NCBI RefSeq assembly: GCF_021462225.1
Contig: NC_061818.1
Location: forward strand, 15,649,403 to 15,713,402
Direction of reading: 5' to 3'
DNA length: 64,000 nucleotides
From: Girardinichthys multiradiatus
Lineage: Eukaryota; Chordata; Actinopteri; Cyprinodontiformes; Goodeidae
The notes under the pieces were generated by a model. The model saw only the letters and a program-made list of their open reading frames with translations, was not told the DNA's origin and did no database searches. The position numbers and the translations under genes are program-made. Shown piece by piece: positions 1 to 11,753 of this stretch. The first letter of the stretch is position 1, and each line of letters begins with the position of its first letter.

Positions 1-29
1 AGTCTAAAGGGTTTCTGGCATTTTCTCAG

Positions 30-3000
30 TGATGATGAGGGTGAACCTGAAGACGACGAGGATGAGGATGAAGAAGATAATGATGAGGATGATGAAGAGG
101 AGGAAGATGTAGATGAGGAGGAAATTGAGGAAGAAGAAGAGGAGGAAGAAAGCGGCAGCAACAAGGTCAGATGGAACTAGAATGTGTGGCTTAAACAGAA
201 AATTCTAATGTGAATAAATTAGAGATCAGGACAAACGTATTAAACAGTATAAATGAACATAAAATTACCAGCTTTACAACGTCCTGTTTATCACCATCTA
301 TCTACACTGAATTGGTTACATGAAACCTTAATTACTGGCATTAAAGGTTTCTTACTTTATTTTCTTTGCCTCTTCACCCAAAGCTATCCACTCCCGTGTC
401 AGCACCGCGACCACCAGACGTCTCTTCTTTCCTCAGCTTCCCGTCTCCTGACAAACTGCTGAAACTTGGTGCCAAGAGAGCATTGCTAGTCCAACAGCAA
501 GTAAGCAAACACAGAAATACATGAACAGGAGTCTACACAGTCGGTCAACACATAAGCTATCTTGACCTGTTTCTTAGCTGCCTTTGGTGTTAAGACAGGA
601 TGCCATAGGAAAAGAACCCCTTCACATCGACGTCCTGCTCGTTTAACACTGCAACATACACTATTTGATGACCAGCTAAAAAAAAGGCTGTAACAGAATC
701 AATGCAATAACTTAAATACACAGCAATGACACGATAATAGCATCGCTTAGTCTCATGCAACACTGTGAAAACGCTTTACTCACCTCAGCATGCTGGATTC
801 TTGAGGTGATCTACTTTCTGTTTAATTCGGCAAATCCAACCTCTTGGGAACTCTCACACAGCATTATGGTGTCATTCCTAGATAGTCTATTTATCCTGCT
901 ATATAATTAACGTCATTGGAAAATTAAAATGACCGTTCGTGATGCAGCAGAACACTGAATCCCAAACCACTGATTCCAGTATACTCATACTATTTGGAAC
1001 GGGAGAAAATCAAAAGAAACACACATACTTTTCCACAAAATGCTCTTCGTGTTCTCTCTGTTAGACCAACAAAACACGTGTTTTTCAATACACCAGAATA
1101 CATGACATGGTAGGAAACAGTGTTGGAGCAGCTTTGGCAATAATGTAATGTAAACAGAGGTCTTAAACAGTCCTTGGTGTTGGTGAAGCAGGTTCCTCAT
1201 TTCAGGGTTCCTGTGCAATCTGGAAAAGTAAGGCATTATTTTTACACCATTCACATCTGCGTATTAAACATTTTACCCATCAGCATTTTGTAATTTAAAT
1301 AAAAGGACTGAATGCGCTCGTCGTACTCGTACTCGTCGTCTTCCTCTTTATCCGGGACCGGGTCGCGGGGGCTCACGCTCATTCAAAGGTAAAAAATGAT
1401 AACACCAAATTTCACAAATTGTGCTTTTAGGAATCTATGTAAATATAACAGGACTATTTAAGTGGTTCAAAGGTGAATGTTTAGTTTTGAAAATGTCCAG
1501 AATCCAAAAAAATTCTAGGAACTTGATTCTGGAAAAGGTTGGAATTTTTAAATGATAAATGAGTACAGACACTTTCATGTGTTTCTCCATCTAGGTGGAT
1601 GTGACAGATGCAAGAAAAACAGCTGAAGCCTTCCTGAAGATCGCATCGGTGTATAAAGAGGAGAATAATGATGTCAAGAATGCAGTGTTGGACACAATTG
1701 GTAAGAGGCTGAACTAGGATTGGGCCGCATTCATTGACAGAGGGGGTTTATTTTGTCCAGACATATTTTTTTCTCTATTTTGTATCATAATGAATCTTCC
1801 CTTTGACTTCTAGAAGCAGGAGATGTCATTAACCTGTTATTGGTTGCTGTCTAGTTTTCCTGCCTTTTGTTCAAAATCAATGTCTTTTTTTCTCATTTGT
1901 GGATTTACATCCCAGTTTTTATTTAGTTTTCAGCAGCTAATAATGGATTTAATTCAAGTATCTTAACGTTTCTAATAAAAGTTTTAATTTTAGCTGTGAG
2001 TTGATGTGTAGCGTTAATCATACAAGCTTTCAGTAACATTGTGAACTATCACCAGCTTATCTCAAACAGTAACGTTTTCAGCAGCGTTCCCAACTGTTGT
2101 AACAATATGTTTATAATCCTCACAGCTTTTCATCCTCCCCTTGAATTGAAGTAAATTGTGTGGAGGATTTGTGTGTGTTAAATAGATTTGTTTTACTCCA
2201 AGCTTATTTGTGTGACTGACGTATTTGACATGCAAGAGGTGTCCCATTATCTACGGCCTGAGTTTCAGGTTTTGTGTCGAGCCATGTTACAAGAAGGGAG
2301 CCCCGCTAAAATGCGTTTTTGTCCTCACAGACACCCTCCTGAGAAAAGCGTTCAGTACTCCTTTGTTTCAAGGATACAGCTTCGTGTCCATTTTGTTAGT
2401 GCTCCTGGGTCTCATCAAGGTGAGCTTTATTAAGTCAATATATTTGGTTTATTTTTGTCACATTCAATGTTTCTCTGGAGCTTCACTTCTCTGTCGTCCT
2501 CTTGTTCCCCATCTGTCCCACCGTTCTGCCCCCTGTGCTGCTCAGAGTGAGGACAAGATCAAGCCCGTGCTCGTTGTCCCAGGCCACCTCTATGCCTTGG
2601 AGCACGTTGTTCGGCAGGACTACTTCCCTAAAGAGAATGTGGCCGTGCTCGAGGCGTTCATGTCCCGGTAAGGGCGTGGTGAATCAGCCAATCAGCATGC
2701 AGCTTCCAGGTACAAAATGCCATGATTACTGTCCTCTCTTCAGTGGTGGTGGACACAAGAGTGGCGCTGAATTATTTTTGCGTCAGAGTGGGAGTGATTA
2801 AAACGCACCATCAGTGGAATGTAATTAAGCATACAGTGTCTTTCCAAGAGTATTCATACCCTTTCAAAATGTTTTTATTCATTACAACAAACTTCTATTT
2901 ATTTTACTGAGATTTTATGAGATGGAGCAACATAAAGCTGTAGGAAAATGATAAATAAAAATCTTTTAAAATGAAATCCTGTTTTTTTTTTATTTACACC

Positions 3001-3741
3001 CCTAAATGAAGTTCAGTTTTAATGAATTTACCTGCTTATTTACTCAGTATAAATCCAGCTGTTCTGTGAAGGCCTCAGAGGTTTGTTAGCAAACATTCGA
3101 GAACAAGCATCATGAGGCCTTGAGGCTCATGGTCACTCTGGAGTGACCATGAGTTGCAAACATACACAGCTCAGGTGTGGGAATCTCTTGACATGACAAC
3201 TAATATTTGTGCTCTACCTGGCCTTTATGGAACAATGGCAAGAAGAAAGTCCAGCTTTCAGTTTGCTGCAGGGCATTAAGAGGGCACAGCAGACACGTGG
3301 GAGAAGGTGTCCGGTCTAAATTTAGTTAAAAGCCCTGTGGCTGGAGTACTTTTATGAACCATTCTGCCCCTTTAAGACCTGCAACTGTAGTTGTTCAAGA
3401 AATACTTCTACAGAGTATTGGGAGCGTTGTATACAAATACACCTTTTTTTTTCAAAATCCGGCATTATCTTCCTCCGATTTTATGATTTTGCACTACTTT
3501 GTGTTTGCCTAACCCATAAAATCCCTAAAAGAATGTGTGGTAATGTGACAAATTGGAAAAGTGGAATAAATACTTCTGCAAGGTACTGTAGTGCCCAGTT
3601 TTATGCAACTGATACACAAGTGTCGTTTGAATAATTGGGTAAAAAGTAGTAAAATCTGCTATCATCCACAGGAGCAACAAATTCTTGGAGTCGTGTGGAA
3701 ATGCCAGAAACGGGCTCCTATCAACACTGCAGAGAGTTTGA
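30..3741 (+). CDS. rangap1: RanGAP1, C-terminal part (six 3' exons)
   Basis: Ran GTPase-activating protein 1 stimulates GTP hydrolysis by Ran in nuclear transport. Its N-terminal LRR domain would lie upstream of the window. Exons read in one continuous phase: 30-165, 384-500, 1595-1700, 2331-2419, 2546-2667 and 3672-3741, with the TGA stop at 3739-3741. The first exon encodes a run of Asp/Glu, the acidic stretch that follows the LRRs in this family. The next encodes a [23 protein letters not shown] segment found in vertebrate RanGAP1. The last three encode the C-terminal helical domain that binds Ubc9 and carries SUMO. The SUMO motif I-K-S-E is visible with its lysine codon at 2417-2419, the final codon of its exon. 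Recall of the human protein supports the order and the ending L-L-S-T-L-Q-R-V. The donor after the acidic exon (GTCAGA) is weak. Identification is firm. Confidence 0.93.
2834..3588. mobile_element. Tc1-family non-autonomous element in last rangap1 intron
   Basis: The element is bounded by TA dinucleotides (2832-2833 and 3589-3590). Its ends are inverted copies of the teleost Tc1-like terminus: it begins CAGTGTCTTTCCAAGAGTAT and ends with a complementary AATACTTCTGCAAGGTACTG. The roughly 750-bp body has no intact transposase frame. It contains a perfect 12-bp-arm hairpin at 3126-3153. Confidence 0.7.
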
Positions 3742-4329
3742 TCTCAGAGCTGAGGCACATAGACTGACCTTTATTTAGTGATAAACCTTAAAAAACCTGC
3801 ACACACGAACCCAAAAATTTAAACAAAGCTGCACTTGGGAAGATCTCCATTCTGGCACAATAAAACAAAATCACTGCAGTTCATTTGAAGCTTTTCTTTT
3901 ATTAACCTTCTTTTTTGGACTTGACTTGAATGTATTGTGTTGGAAATGAATCTGCTGTTGTAAGGAACTCCTTCTGTCCACTAAGTATAAACTACAGGAC
4001 AGCAGCGGCCGCATTCTTGCACCTATCCTCCAATACAATCATAACACCGACCTGACCTTATCTCAGCTTACACTTTAGTGTGATCAGGAGGAGCTCTGAC
4101 TGAGAGTAGCCTGAATCTTCACATTTTCTCAGTTTTATATTTAAACATTCTCTCATTTAATCTACAAATGTTTACTAAAGCCACAAATATGGTTGAAAAT
4201 GATGTTGAGAAAATATTGGAGACCAAGGGATGGTAGGTTAAATCAATCAAAATGAGTTTAAAAGCTAATGTATTTACTGTCTTTTGTAGCCCAGGGTGCT
4301 GTTTGTAAATTTGATTCGCAAAAATAAAG
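3742..4329 (+). other. rangap1: rangap1 3' UTR and polyadenylation signals
   Basis: No reading frame continues after the rangap1 stop. AATAAA hexamers occur at 3859-3864 and 4324-4329 on the coding strand and are the likely poly(A) signals. Which is used cannot be seen. Confidence 0.5.
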
Positions 4330-4646
4330 TGTTTGAATGTTGAATGGCTTTGAGTCTTTGTATCTAAATACATTTTCATTTAAAAATTGAAAAACAAATG
4401 TGCAAATAGCAAAACACCAGCTACCAACTGTTAGGGCAGGGGCGTTCCTCCTCTTTTAAAGATAGATATAACAAACCAAGATGTGGATAAATGCTGGATC
4501 ATTTTATGTCTCGTGTTCGGTTCTCTGACTTTGCTCAAAATGGAAAGCCAGTGTGTAAATTTTTTGAGTAGCGTGGAGACCAAGGGTCACACGCACCAAA
4601 GGAATTTACCAAAGCCTTATTTGCTGACGGCTGGACCGCAGTCTAG
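4330..4646. other. rangap1-chadl intergenic gap
   Basis: Apart from the end of the rangap1 3' region and upstream chadl sequence, I see no gene or repeat family that I can name in this stretch. Confidence 0.5.
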
Positions 4647-4694
4647 TATTTAAACCACTCCAAGGGAACCGTTGATGTTAGATTCAGTTCTCAG
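4647..4694 (+). promoter_or_regulatory. chadl: Candidate chadl TATA box and non-coding first exon
   Basis: A TATTTAAA box at 4647-4654 is followed after about 40 bp by a strong splice donor, CAG|GTAAGG, with exon end 4694. The chadl coding exon begins exactly after an acceptor AG at 5071-5072, so a short untranslated exon starting near 4675 and ending at 4694 would splice directly onto the ATG. This is inferred from signals only. Confidence 0.45.
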
Positions 4695-5072
4695 GTAAGG
4701 TTTGTATGTCGGTTGTCATTTTATTTTTAAATAACACCTAACTTGGTTTGTGTTTAGGTTGGACGTCCTCACTTAGTAAGCGGACATTTTGATATTTATT
4801 ATTATACATACTATTAACTATAGATGGATATTTTAAGCTTTTTCTAATCAACAGTAAAACGGTTTGCCTGCTTTAAAAGCAAATTTAAAGTGGTCCAAAC
4901 TCCAGCAACAGCAACTTCTTCATTCTTTGATTAGTTCTACTTACTGCAAAACATTTTTAGCAGTTTTGATCTTTCACATTTCCTAAAAAAAACAAAGAAT
5001 AGCCTCTGAGATGAGTGATTTCCAGAACAATCTGTTTTAAAATCATGATTTTAACGCACTTTACTGGCACAG

Positions 5073-8000
5073 ATGCAGTTCTTCGCTGCAGTTTTCCTCC
5101 TCATTTTAACTTTGAGCGTAACCATCAAAGCAAGAAAATGTCCTGAAGAGTGCTGCTGTGATGACACCAAACTGACAGTGGCCTGCGTTGGCAAAAACCT
5201 GACAGAGATTCCCCTCGGTGTAGATGAGGTGAGGAATTTCAACCTTGTTTAGTCTGCTTTTTGTTTTTCTTTGAATCTCTGAATGAGACCGATGGGGGAT
5301 TGTGTCTTTATAAAGATCATTTTCAATGAGTTGCATTTTTCCACCTTGTGCTGATTTCAGCCCTGTTTGTTAAACATGGTTCCTGCGCAGTCTAGAAAAG
5401 TCTGTAATTTTCACATATCTAGACTTGGAAGATTCTTTCCAGGTCCTTCCATCAAAGGGTTTGTCTGACATCTGTTTATCTCTCATCTATCTGTTTGTTT
5501 GTCCGACATCCATCCTACCAGCTATCTTTTCACTATCATCCTTCCATCTATCTATGTGTTCATTGATCCATTATCATTTATCCAACATCCCTCCCTCTTG
5601 TCCCTCCGTCTATTAATGGCTTTGTCTGACATTCATCCATTAATGTGAACTGTATGTCTGACATTCATCCATTAATGTGAACTGTATGTCTGGCATTCAT
5701 CTATTCTGCCATCTTTCAATATATCAATTTGTCCATCCAACCATTATTTTATTCACTCTCATACATTGTTTACATTTTTTGTTTTGCAGGTTAAATATTT
5801 GGTATTAATACTTTTGAAAAAAGAACGGAAAACTCTGGTCTGGAATTTTGACTTGAAAATGTGCCGGAAACCTGGTTAACTAATGATCTAATCTGATATA
5901 ACATGCTTACAGATAACAGTTAAACTGGACCTAAAGAACAACAACTTCCAGATGCTTCCCAGAGGTGCGTTTCTTCACACACCGTACCTCACCCACCTCA
6001 GCCTGCACCGCTGCAGCATCATCAAGGTAAAGGATGGTGCGTTTCGTGGTCTTGGTCGAGTGGTCTACCTAAACCTGGCCTTCAACAAAATTGACATCCT
6101 TTACCAGGTGAGATGAGAAGGGAAAGAACAATGCTGTTTCCTTTTAGCTTCTCAACTGAGGTGGAACTAAAAGACCTCCTTTGTTTTATGCCTTGCAGGA
6201 GTCTCTTGATGGCCTCTCATCCTTGAAGGAGCTGCACCTGGACCACAATCATATCGAGGACATCCAGCCTGGAGCCTTCATTCAGCTCGGCTTTCTAAGC
6301 ATGCTTGCCCTCACCCACAACCACCTGGTTTACATCCCCAACATGGCCTTCCAGGTACTAGACAACTCCAGGGTAATCACCAAGGCAGACACTGATGTAA
6401 ATAAAGGTAGCTGCAGCACTCACACTGCTAGAGACATGATTCTACCATAATATAACTTGTCTTTCAGGGCTTGCAAAACATTAAGTGGCTTCGTCTTAGT
6501 TACAACTCCCTGAACAACCTGGCACCCGAAGCGTTTGCAGGACTGTTCACCCTCAGTCGGCTCAGTCTGGATCACAATGAGCTGCAGTTCTTCCCCACAC
6601 TGACAATGATGAGGTCAGACCTTCTGTATTATCATTGGCAGAACACAGAGGGACTTTCAATAATCTTAGGAAAATTACAGTGTTTGACTTAACGCTACAT
6701 ACCAAAATAATGCAGTCAAACTCCTTGAACTTCTGTTTGAATTTATTAGCATTTTACTATATAGTTGTGAAGCTGAAGGAAATTCAAGATTTAAGATTTT
6801 TTTTACAAATAAAGCGAGACATGCATACGTATTCAGCCCCACTTAACGCAGACGCAAAAAGTAAAATCCAGTGAAACCAATTGCCTCCAGAAGTCTACTT
6901 ATTATCATTATTCAGCGTAAATCCAGCTGTTTGTTTGCTGCTAGTTTCTCTTCATTATTGACAAAAATTTATTTTAATTTGATCTATTTGGGAAATCAGT
7001 TAAATATATTAAAATAAATGCCTTTGTAAATCTGCTTCTGAGGTTTTTAAAGTATGTAAGATTTTTAGGTTTTGAGATTTATTCACACAAGATTTGCTCT
7101 TCCTTTTAAGGCTCCCTGAAGTCAAACGGCTGGAGCTGAGCTTTAACCCCATGACCTACCTCGGAGAAGAATCAGTCTTGATGGGGAAGCTGACACACCT
7201 CTACCTGGATCACATGTCCCTTCAGGATCTGTCATATCAGGCCTTTTCCCAGGCCCGGCTCCTGTCCCACGTTGACCTTGGCCACAATCAGCTTCGATAC
7301 CTGGAACCTCTCTCAGGCCCAACCAAATTGGATGTCCTCAACCTGACCGGTACACCTTTGCTCTCACATTCTAGGAAAAAAAAGCTTTGACATGAAGTGT
7401 TAAACGTTTTCCTCAACACTTAACAAAAATCTATCGAGAAAATGTATTTCTTTCATGCAGCAAAGTCACAGTTACCACATTTAAAATGCCTTGCAAAAGT
7501 ATTTACTTCCCTTAATTTCTTTTTTCATTTTGCAAACACCAAGTTCAATGTATTTTATTGAGTTGTTATGTGGTAGACCAACAAAAATTAGTGCATAATT
7601 GTAAAGTGGAAGGAAAATAGTACATAGTACAAAGGATTTCAACATTGTGAACATCAATTTTCAATTAGATTTATGTGTGCGCTTTTAGTGGACTATTCCA
7701 ACATGAATATGCTTTGACCTAAACCTCTCCATTGGAGCTCTGGCTGAATATTTCGTGTTACTGTTTTTTGCATTGTACTGTATTTAGGACTTCTCTGTAT
7801 TTAGCCAAATTATCTTCCTAACAACTCTGAGCAACTTCCTTATCTCTGTGGATGAAAAGCATTGCCAACTGCATGATGCTACCACCACCATGTCTCTCAG
7901 TGTGGTTGGCAGGGGGATTTGCATGGAAAATATAAGGGGACTGAATTTATTAAGTGATTTTCTATTCATACTGACCAATCAAAGCACTTTACACCAGAGC

Positions 8001-11000
8001 CATATTCACCCAGTCACGCTCCCAAATGCACACACATTTCTACACAGATTTACAGATCAGTAGGCAACTCGGCTTAAATGCCTTGCCCAAGGGCACATCA
8101 ACATGTGGCAGGAGGAAGATGAAATAAAACCTACAACTTTCGGATTGCAAGACAATTACACTACCCACTGATTCACCATCGCCCTTAGTAGGCCACAACA
8201 TTCAGTTCTGATCTCATCTGACCCAGGTACCTTCTTTCTACTGATCTAATATGTGAGGTACCACAAGGCTCGGTTTCATGGCTAGTGGTAGTTTGGACTT
8301 GTTATGGCTGTCTTGCAACACAAGCTTTCTTCTTTCCATAATGTATTATGGATTGTAAGACTAGTAGTTGTCCTGTATGAGCTGTGGATATCTGCAGCTC
8401 CTCCAGAGTTAACATGGGTATCTTGGCTGCTTCTCTGATTAATATTCTTCAGTTTGGATGCACAACCATGTTGTTGGTAGGTTTGCATTGAGCCATATGC
8501 TGTTTGTGTTGGTCTGTCACATAAAAGCTAAATCAATTGGACTAATGTTTGTGCTTGTAATGTGACATGGTGTGTGAAAACGTTTTAAGGAGTATGAAAA
8601 CTTTAGCAAAGCACTGTACAGCAACAGGAATTTCTCTTAAAAGCAACCCGATCTACTGCAACTGCTACATGCGGCCGCTGAAGGACTGGGCAACGATTGT
8701 AAAAGTGAGGCTGCTAGGAGCTTGTGCAGGACCACCACATCTCTCTGATGAGCCGCTGCAGGCTGTGACTTCCTTGGATCTGCGCAGCCGCAACAATGAT
8801 GAAGAGGAGGAGGAGCAGAAGAATAACGAAAACACCACAGCCACTGCAAAGCCCAAGCAGACAGTCAAGTGTCCACTGAACTGTGAATGTGATGTATGTT
8901 TTTTGTTTTTGTTTTTTTATATTTATATACAGATGATTATTTCAAACAAAGGGCCACTTTTTATTTTTATTGTAGAAAAACACGTTAAAATCCAGACCTG
9001 GCAATAGGACAATAGGAACTTTGCTTAATTTTTGTTGAACAGATTCCCTCTTGCTGGTGTTTTATGCATATTTTCCTCAGCTAGATCTACAGTAAATTGG
9101 GATTTACATTTTAATATGTTGACAGTTGAAATGTTTAAAAATCATATGTTAACCTGGGAATATTGTGTTGTCCAATAACCATTCTTGGCAAGCATCCGGG
9201 GACTGTAGGTGGGAAAAGTTTTTCAGTAACAGGTAGATGATCTCGGGCAGAAGTATTAGACACTTGATGTACCGCAGCATTTTTTTTCTCTGATTATTCT
9301 CCCAGACTGAAGCCCATCATGCCACCTGTGAGAGTCGTGGTTACAACAAAGTCCCTCGGGGCTTCTCCCCCAGGACTCAGCTGCTCGATCTCCGTGGCAA
9401 CCACTTCCATTTTATCCCCTCCAGCAGCTTCCCAGGCACCGGCCAAGTTGTATCTCTACACATGGAGTTCTGCAAAATCCATGAAATCGAAGGCGGGGCC
9501 TTCCAGGGAATGAGAAACCTGCTTTATTTGTATCTGTCTGACAATGACCTCATGTCCTTGGAGCCCAAAACCTTTGCTGGAGTCCCACAGCTCACCTATC
9601 TTCACTTGGAGGGGAATCGACTAACACAATTCCCTGGAGCAGGTCATATTGGAGTTATTAAAATTTCAGCTGTATCTATGTAAGGAAACAAAGTAAAGTT
9701 GATATTTCCTTTTTCTCCCTGCAGCTCTGTCACTTGTACCAAATTTGTTTGTTTTACATCTGGAGCGAAATGCCATCTCAAAGCTGGAGCCCGCAGGTTT
9801 ACTTTCCTCAGCTGCTCCTAAACTGATGGAACTATATTTGAGCAACAACACCATCAGTGTTATTGCCAAAGGTGCCCTGAGTTTTGCGCTCATTAAAACG
9901 TTTCACCTGGATTCAAACCAGCTGACGGAGGTGCCTGCTGACGCTCTGACTGACGTCCAGCACCTGGAGGAGCTGAACCTGTCTCAAAACTCAGTTCACT
10001 GGGTCGGGCCCAGGACATTCCAGGACATATCGCAGAGTCTTCAGAGGCTTTACATGGATCAGATGGGGATTGAAAAGGTAAAGGAGCTCTTTTAAAGAGG
10101 AAATAGTTATACAGAATTTTAAATGTTTTTGCATTGTGTTCTTCCTGTTTTTGATTACTGAACTAAAACAAAAAATGTCTGAAATTGCTATGATGATTCT
10201 TGTCTGTGATAAAAGTATATATGCAGGCTTAAATTTTGTATCTGTGGTTAGATGTCAACAGAGGCCCTACTGGGCCTGGGTCCGGGACTGAAAGTTCTGA
10301 CTGTGAGAGGAAACCAGCTGAAGGAGCTTCCTGACCTGAGTGCCCTCACCGGCCTTGAGATGATCGACATGCGGGACAACCCTCTGCTGTGTGACTGTGC
10401 TCTGCTGCCCCTTCGCAGGTCGGTGCACTTACCAGGAAGCAGGTTCTGGAAAAATCTGGAATTTCTCCGCTTTGGCAGTTTACTGGAAAAGTCTTCCAGG
10501 ACATCCACAGCTCGGGCTAGAAGTTTCCATCTCCTCGTTATTATCATAAGTGTCTATTTTGTGATTTTACTGATTTATTTCAAAAGCTTCTGGTATAATG
10601 GGTAATCCATTCATTTCAATCAGGCCATGGTTTAGAGTAGGCAATTCCATAAATGTAAAATTAGCATACTTTATCCCTTCCAAAGCCAGTCTTTATGTGT
10701 TTTGGATCATTATCCTGCTGGAACACCCCACTGTGTCCATGTGGGCTTGATTTTGATTTGAGGTGAAGTTACAGAAAATGGAGGTTAGTCCTCTTCCTCT
10801 TCCTGATGATTCAGTGATGCTTTCACTACCATGCTTGACATTTGGTTTAATGTTCACAGGTTGAAAAGCTTTACGTTAACTTCCTCCTGTAATTGTGGCC
10901 AAACAGCTTAATCTTTGTCTCCTCTGATCGTAACCCTTTTTAAATAGATCTGGACTATCTTTTTGGAAAGCTGCACATTTCCGTTGACCTTGAAGGTGTG

Positions 11001-11753
11001 TATTTGGAGTAGCGGTTTCTTTACTGATCTGCACCCTCCTGGTCTATGATGTTGTCAAACTTGCTTCACTGTGGACAGTGACATTGGTGTTCTAGCAGTT
11101 TCCAGTTTATGGTAGGCTTAGGCCAAGGAGGTTCTTGGTTGTTCTTGAACATCTTAACTAATTCCCTGTCATCTGAGAGTCCAGGTTTGGATTAGGTGTT
11201 GATATATGGATGTAACTAGATGTTCCAATAGAACGGTGATCCCAAACCAGAACTGGTTTTGGAATGAACAAAGCAGGCTAACATTATGCTGCAGTTGTAT
11301 AATCATTCCACCCTGACTAACAGTGGCTTCAGTTCATCATTAAATGCCCCAAATTGGTATGACGTTCATGCCTGTTATCCACTGCATGTAAACATCAGAC
11401 TGTATGTTCAGTCTGAAAAGTTGTCTAACGTCTCAGTTTCTTTGTTTCTTTGGCTCAGGTGGATGGAGAGTGTGAGGTTGGAAGTTTCAGCAACATGTGG
11501 TCACCCTCTCGGGCTTAGAGGTCAGCAGGTGGGGGACACCAATGTCTTTGCAACCTGTCCAGATAACACTACTGCTCTGGCTGAGGCAGCTCCTGTTGGA
11601 CCCAGACCTGTAAAAATGAAATCCACCAGAGCGAAAACAAGGCCAGAAAAGCTCAAACTTGACAAACTACCCAGGGGCCAGCATCGGAGAAAGGCTGCAA
11701 AACAAAAGAAGGCCAAATACAAGAAGAAGAAAAAGGCAAATAGAGGAAATTGA
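5073..11753 (+). CDS. chadl: Chondroadherin-like LRR protein
   Basis: This is a secreted small leucine-rich-repeat protein of cartilage-type matrix; the family is thought to bind collagen. Ten coding exons keep one phase: 5073-5228, 5913-6107, 6199-6354, 6468-6613, 7111-7349, 8622-8893, 9306-9642, 9725-10077, 10252-10418 and 11459-11753, giving 771 residues (human CHADL is about 760). Residues 1-20 are a hydrophobic signal peptide. A first Cys cap (C23, C27-29, C38), LRRs and an LRRCT with C-N-C form domain 1. An acidic linker (E-rich, near 8799-8817) is followed by a second cap (C-P-L-N-C-E-C), further LRRs, a second LRRCT (L-L-C-D-C) and a Lys/Arg-rich tail. Two capped LRR arrays in one chain are the CHADL signature. 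ATG 5073 directly follows a splice acceptor. The acceptor of exon 6 abuts a transposon. Confidence 0.92.
5425..5790. repeat. Degenerate ATCC/ATCT microsatellite with a 32-bp tandem duplication
   Basis: chadl intron 1 holds a pyrimidine-rich run of imperfect (ATCC/ATCT/TTTG) tetranucleotides. Inside it, near 5629-5697, a unit beginning GACATTCATCCATTAATG occurs twice in direct tandem. The open frames through it are low-complexity and not coding. Confidence 0.6.
7484..8616. mobile_element. Tc1-family element filling chadl intron 5
   Basis: The left end, TGCCTTGCAAAAGTATTTAC, follows a TA at 7482-7483. The right end, a complementary TTTAGCAAAGCACTG, is followed by TA at 8617-8618. Subterminal motifs (GTGGTAGACCAACA on the left, TGTTGGTCTGTCACATAA on the right) are the inverted arms typical of teleost Tc1 derivatives. 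No intact transposase remains, although the middle keeps minus-strand traces. The right target TA is part of the splice acceptor TACAG of chadl exon 6 (AG at 8620-8621). Confidence 0.72.
7934..8188 (-). mobile_element. tRNA-derived SINE-like insertion within the Tc1 element
   Basis: On the minus strand the segment starts with a tRNA-like head (TCAGTGGGTAGTGTAATTGT, then a decayed B-box region) and continues into the body common in teleost SINEs, including TTGGGCAAGGCATTTAAGCC. It interrupts the surrounding Tc1 sequence. The borders are approximate and no target duplication was resolved. Confidence 0.5.
10600..11290. mobile_element. Degenerate DNA-transposon remnant in the last chadl intron
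   Basis: Phrases such as TTGGATCATTATCCTGCTGG and CTACCATGCTTGACATTTGG are the minus-strand remains of a Tc1/mariner-type transposase as seen in fish genomes. No ends or open frame survive. Family assignment is from memory of such repeats. Confidence 0.45.

Noticed and set aside
2188..2801. Overlapping plus-strand ORFs suggesting longer rangap1 exons
   Set aside because: Splice signals at 2331, 2419, 2546 and 2667 and the homologous residues limit the exons. The extensions are intron read-through.
5629..5697. A CRISPR-like direct repeat
   Set aside because: There are only two adjacent copies without spacers in a eukaryotic intron, so it is an ordinary tandem duplication.
8567..9007. A 146-codon ORF starting at 8567 as an independent gene
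   Set aside because: It is chadl exon 6 with read-through into the transposon on the left and the intron on the right.
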